Assembly: GCF_026686735.1 (NCBI RefSeq)
Contig: NZ_CP113432.1
Location: 5,011,001 to 5,075,000, forward strand
Source of the DNA: Pseudomonas triclosanedens
GTDB lineage: Bacteria; Pseudomonadota; Gammaproteobacteria; Pseudomonadales; Pseudomonadaceae
DNA: 64,000 nucleotides
Reading direction: 5' to 3'
The notes under the pieces were generated by a model. The model searched no databases and was not told the DNA's origin. It saw only the letters and a list, made by a program, of their open reading frames with translations. How positions within the stretch are numbered: the stretch's first letter is position 1; every line of letters begins with the position of its first letter. The translations under genes were made by a program, and so were the position numbers. Of this stretch, positions 61,087 through 64,000 are shown one piece after another.

Positions 61087-61109
61087 GCATAACGCCTTGG
61101 GCGTTATCC
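61087..61109. repeat. Short palindromic repeat (GCATAACGCC type)
   Basis: GCATAACGCC-TTG-GGCGTTATCC is an imperfect inverted repeat in the gene-free stretch between xenB and feoC, next to the GGATGGG element. It resembles short palindromic repeats common in Pseudomonas intergenic DNA. Confidence 0.45.
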
Positions 61110-61149
61110 GCTGTCTTGCCGGATAACCCGCTCCGACCGAATTGCTGCA

Positions 61150-61233
61150 CGTAGGATGGTGCGGAGCGCAGCGATACCCATCAATCCGTGGCAGCAACCG
61201 CATGGGTATCGCTTAGGCTCCACCCATCCTACG
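61150..61233. repeat. GGATGGG palindromic repeat, copy D
   Basis: The ends are CGTAGGATGG (61150) and CCATCCTACG (to 61233), with inner arms GCGATACCCATC and GATGGGTATCGC. It is the most intact copy in the window. It lies just past the feoC stop, so feo transcripts would run into it. Confidence 0.65.
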
Positions 61234-61241
61234 GTTCGAGT

Positions 61242-61511
61242 TCAGTTGGTGATCCAGCGCAAGGGCATGGCGTCGTCGCGACCGGCCAGGCGATATCCGG
61301 TGGTCGAGCAGCGCGTGGCTTCCGAGCAGCCCTTGCAACCCCCGCAGGAAGACGGTTCTGGTACGACCTTCTCCACCACCCCCATCGCCAGCAGCCGCTC
61401 CAGCAGCGCTTCGAGCAGGGCATGCGAAGCGCCGAGGCGCCGGGCGAGCGTCGGCACGTCCGCCTCTCCCATCTCACCGAGCAGGTTGCGCAGTGCGATT
61501 GCCGTGGCCAT
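61242..61511 (-). CDS. feoC: FeoC-like regulator with cysteine cluster
   Basis: The protein has 89 residues. It has an N-terminal winged helix (ALRNLLGEMGEADVPTLARR) and a wing with cysteines (CGGCKGCSEATRC), the likely 4Fe-4S or redox site. FeoC tunes FeoB stability or activity. It starts inside the feoB stop (ATGA). The cysteine-rich loop is typical of the family. Confidence 0.9.
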   Translation of the reverse strand: MATAIALRNLLGEMGEADVPTLARRLGASHALLEALLERLLAMGVVEKVVPEPSSCGGCKGCSEATRCSTTGYRLAGRDDAMPLRWITN

Positions 61512-63805
61512 CAGTGGCAGCTCCCCGGCGGCGCTGGACGCAGTTCACGCTCGCCATCCAGCTCCAGGCCTCGCCGGCCGACCCAGCGCAGGATCAGGAA
61601 CAGCATGAGGTTGAACGCCAACACCAGACCGATAGCTACCGTGCTGTACTGCGGGTGATCGGCGAAGCTGAACACCTGGTAGCAGAGCGTCGCCAGCGAG
61701 TACGCGACATTCAGCCCCCAGAACACCGAGAAGCTCATCCAGCCGCGCCCGCTTTCCCGCGAGAGCGCGCCAAGGGTCGCCACGCAGGGCACATAGAGCA
61801 GCACGAACACCAGGTAGCTGTACGCGGCCAACGGGCTGCCGAACTTGGCGGCGAAGGTCCCCATCGAACCCTCCTCCATCTCGCCATCGGCCATGCTCGC
61901 GGCTACCGGGTTGGCCAGCACGCTGAGGCTGAAGGCGTCGCGCAGGCCATCCAGGGTGTCCGCCCCGGCCTGCTTCAACTGGCCCCAGAGGTCGTACGAG
62001 TCGGCGTCGAAGGCTTCGCCCTGGATGTGCTCCGCGGTATAGAGCGTGTTCAGCGTGCCGACCACCACCTCCTTGGCCAGCGCGCCAGTGACCAGGCCGA
62101 CCGTGGCCTGCCAGTTGTCCGGCTGCACGCCCATCGGCGCCAGCAGCGGAGTGACCTTGTGGCTGAGGCTGGAGAGCGCCGAATCGGCGATGTCGCCCTG
62201 TACCGGACGCCCCTCAAGGGTAATGCTGTTGAGCCCACCGATGACCAGACTGACCAGCACGATCACCGTACCGGCACGCACCACGAAACTGCGCAGGCGC
62301 ATCCAGGTCTGCAGCAGCAGGCTGCGCAGGTGCGGTACGTGATAGAGCGGCAGCTCCATCACGAACGGCGATGCCTCGCCGCGCATCAGCGTGTGCTTGA
62401 GCAGCAGCCCGGTGAGCACCGCTACCACGATGCCCAGCAGATACAGCGAGAAGATCGCCAGCGCGCCCTGCTGGCCGAAGAAAGCCGCGGCGAATACGGC
62501 AAAGATCGCCAGCCGCGCTCCGCAGGACATGAACGGCGCCATCATCGATGTCATCAGTCGCTCGCGCTGGCTGTCCAGGGTACGGGTGCCCATGATCGAC
62601 GGAACGTTGCAGCCGAAGCCGACGATCAGCGGCACGAACGACTTGCCCGGCAGGCCAAGCGCCTGCATCAGCCGGTCCATGACGAAGGCCGCGCGCGCCA
62701 TGTAGCCGGAGTCCTCCAGCAGGGCGAGGAACAGGTACATCAGACCGATCTGCGGAATCAGCGGCAGCACCGCGTTGATGCCACCACCCAGCCCCTGCGC
62801 GAGCAACGCGGTAAGCCAGTCCGGCGAGCCGGTGCGTGCGCCCAGCCATTGGATGCCGTCGATGAACAGCGCCGACGAACCCTGATCGAAGATCGGCTGC
62901 AACGCACCACCCAGGGTGATCGCGAAGAAGAACATCAGGTACATCACGAGAAGGAAGATCGGGATGCCCAGCCAGCGATCGAGGACGATGCGATCCAGCC
63001 ATTGTGTCAGGCGGTGCGGCTCGGCGTGGCGGTGGTTGCTGGCCCGCTCGCAGAGCTCGCCGATAAGCCGGTAGCGGGCATCCACCAGCAGCAGCTCGGG
63101 GTCTTCGCCGGTGCCGCAACGGATCGCATCGCGGGCAGCCAGTAGGCGATCCGGCGCAACGCCAAGCTGGCGTGCGCTGTACAGGTCACCCTCCAGCGCC
63201 AGCAGGGCCAGCCAGCCGTCGGTCGCGGGCGCGCCGGCCGGCAGCAGTTGGGTCATGGCGTCTCGCAGCGACGCGGGATATGGCACCTGCATCGGTTGCT
63301 GCGGTGCCAGGCCATCGATGGCCGCCTTCAGGGCATCAAGCCCTTCGCCGCGGGTCGACACCAGCGGCACCACCGGGCAGCCAAGCGCATGGGACAGCGC
63401 CTCGATGTCGATTCGCAGCCCCTGCGTCCTGGCGATATCGAGCATGTTCAGAGCGACGATGCAGGGCAGGCCCATCTCCCGCAGTTGCACGGTGAGGTAG
63501 AGGTTGCGTTCGAGATTGGTGGCGTCGACGACGTTGATCAGCACGTCCACTTCACCACTGACGATGCAGCGGCGGGCGATCTGTTCGTCGAGAGATGCCT
63601 GGGCGGAAATGGTGGTGAGCGAGTAGGTGCCGGGCAAGTCGATCAACCGGACCGCCTGGCGCGGCGTACGGAAGTTGCCTTCCTTGCGCTCCACTGTAAC
63701 GCCGGCCCAGTTCCCCACTCGCTGCCGCGAGCCGGTGAGCTGGTTGAACAACGTGGTCTTGCCCGCATTGGGGTTGCCGATCAGGCCGATGCGCAGTTCG
63801 TCCAT
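61511..63805 (-). CDS. feoB: Ferrous iron transporter FeoB
   Basis: The protein has 764 residues. The N-terminal G domain has GNPNAGKTTLFNQLTG (G1), DLPGTYSLT (G3) and LNMLDIARTQG (G4). It is followed by the guanine dissociation inhibitor domain, Gate motifs (GFGCNVPSIMGTRTLDSQRE) and about eight membrane helices. It imports ferrous iron across the inner membrane under low oxygen. It lies 6 bases after feoA and is coupled to feoC. Confidence 0.97.
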   Translation of the reverse strand: MDELRIGLIGNPNAGKTTLFNQLTGSRQRVGNWAGVTVERKEGNFRTPRQAVRLIDLPGTYSLTTISAQASLDEQIARRCIVSGEVDVLINVVDATNLERNLYLTVQLREMGLPCIVALNMLDIARTQGLRIDIEALSHALGCPVVPLVSTRGEGLDALKAAIDGLAPQQPMQVPYPASLRDAMTQLLPAGAPATDGWLALLALEGDLYSARQLGVAPDRLLAARDAIRCGTGEDPELLLVDARYRLIGELCERASNHRHAEPHRLTQWLDRIVLDRWLGIPIFLLVMYLMFFFAITLGGALQPIFDQGSSALFIDGIQWLGARTGSPDWLTALLAQGLGGGINAVLPLIPQIGLMYLFLALLEDSGYMARAAFVMDRLMQALGLPGKSFVPLIVGFGCNVPSIMGTRTLDSQRERLMTSMMAPFMSCGARLAIFAVFAAAFFGQQGALAIFSLYLLGIVVAVLTGLLLKHTLMRGEASPFVMELPLYHVPHLRSLLLQTWMRLRSFVVRAGTVIVLVSLVIGGLNSITLEGRPVQGDIADSALSSLSHKVTPLLAPMGVQPDNWQATVGLVTGALAKEVVVGTLNTLYTAEHIQGEAFDADSYDLWGQLKQAGADTLDGLRDAFSLSVLANPVAASMADGEMEEGSMGTFAAKFGSPLAAYSYLVFVLLYVPCVATLGALSRESGRGWMSFSVFWGLNVAYSLATLCYQVFSFADHPQYSTVAIGLVLAFNLMLFLILRWVGRRGLELDGERELRPAPPGSCH

Positions 63806-63811
63806 GTCGGC

Positions 63812-64000
63812 TCAGTCCTGCACGACGAGTTGGAGAAACGCCAGATCACGGCGACGCAGCACCAGGCTGCACTGGCGAGTGTCCACCTGCACCGGATCGC
63901 CCAGCGGCGCGACCCGCCGCACATGCAACTCGGCGCCCGGCAAAAGCCCCATCGCGAACAGACGCTGCCGGAACGCCGCGCCGATCCCCGGCCGGTATCC
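63812..64000 (-). CDS. feoA: FeoA protein (5' truncated by window)
   Basis: The visible 62 C-terminal residues read GIGAAFRQRLFAMGLLPGAE with HVRRVAPLGDPVQVDTRQ. This is the SH3-like FeoA fold (RL..MGLLPG) that interacts with FeoB. The start lies beyond the window. It is the first gene of feoABC as transcribed; any Fur or Anr box would be outside. Confidence 0.9.
   Translation of the reverse strand, partial: GYRPGIGAAFRQRLFAMGLLPGAELHVRRVAPLGDPVQVDTRQCSLVLRRRDLAFLQLVVQD

Noticed and set aside
61493..63145. 550-codon frame on the plus strand opposite feoB
   Set aside because: FeoB is unmistakable on the minus strand; the antisense product is Gln/Arg/His-rich with no family.

Overview
The window is high-GC, densely coded DNA from a Pseudomonas close to P. 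aeruginosa. Two blocks keep what I recall as the PAO1 PA4329-PA4359 gene order. The first is pykA, enoyl-CoA hydratase, ferredoxin reductase, GGDEF protein and class I fumarase. The second is olsB, olsA, universal stress protein, acpH, ArsR regulator, MFS, xenB and feoCBA. Locus numbers are from memory; the families were read from the sequence.

Layout. 1-4.4 kb: translationally coupled DUF4129/DUF4350/MoxR/DUF58 operon. 4.4-7.7 kb: PilZ protein, small envelope proteins, two repeat lipoproteins and a tandem Usp protein. 7.7-14.3 kb: pyruvate kinase, a redox/GGDEF operon and fumarase. 14.4-24.3 kb: RHH and PfpI proteins, a GNAT-nitrilase pair, acyltransferase, phospholipase D-type enzyme, YceI, and a LysR/MFS divergon. 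24.3-27.3 kb: a Slam outer-membrane protein with its probable surface-lipoprotein substrate.

27.8-50.5 kb: a large contact-dependent inhibition (CDI, two-partner secretion) island read on the minus strand. Its operon is cdiB, three lipoprotein genes (CsgG-like, DUF4810, DUF799), a 3691-residue cdiA ending in an ADP-ribosyltransferase-like toxin, and an EF-Tu-domain-III-like immunity gene. Downstream lies an AT-richer graveyard and reservoir of toxin and immunity modules. It holds seven further immunity-type genes, most preceded by a truncated toxin 3' end. It also holds a second cdiA lacking the secretion and filament regions but sharing a 1.7-kb nearly identical block with the full-length gene. 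Three copies of the 3' end of a small plus-strand gene, each with a bidirectional terminator, punctuate the array. Together these suggest a cassette system that swaps CdiA toxin tips by homologous recombination.

50.6-64 kb: a second YceI gene, a serine hydrolase, an ODP/MBL-fold protein, ornithine-lipid synthesis (olsBA), a Usp protein, ACP phosphodiesterase, an ArsR/MFS/xenB cluster with a possible structured leader, and the Feo ferrous-iron transporter, cut in feoA by the window end.

I saw no rRNA, tRNA, CRISPR array, integrase or transposase.
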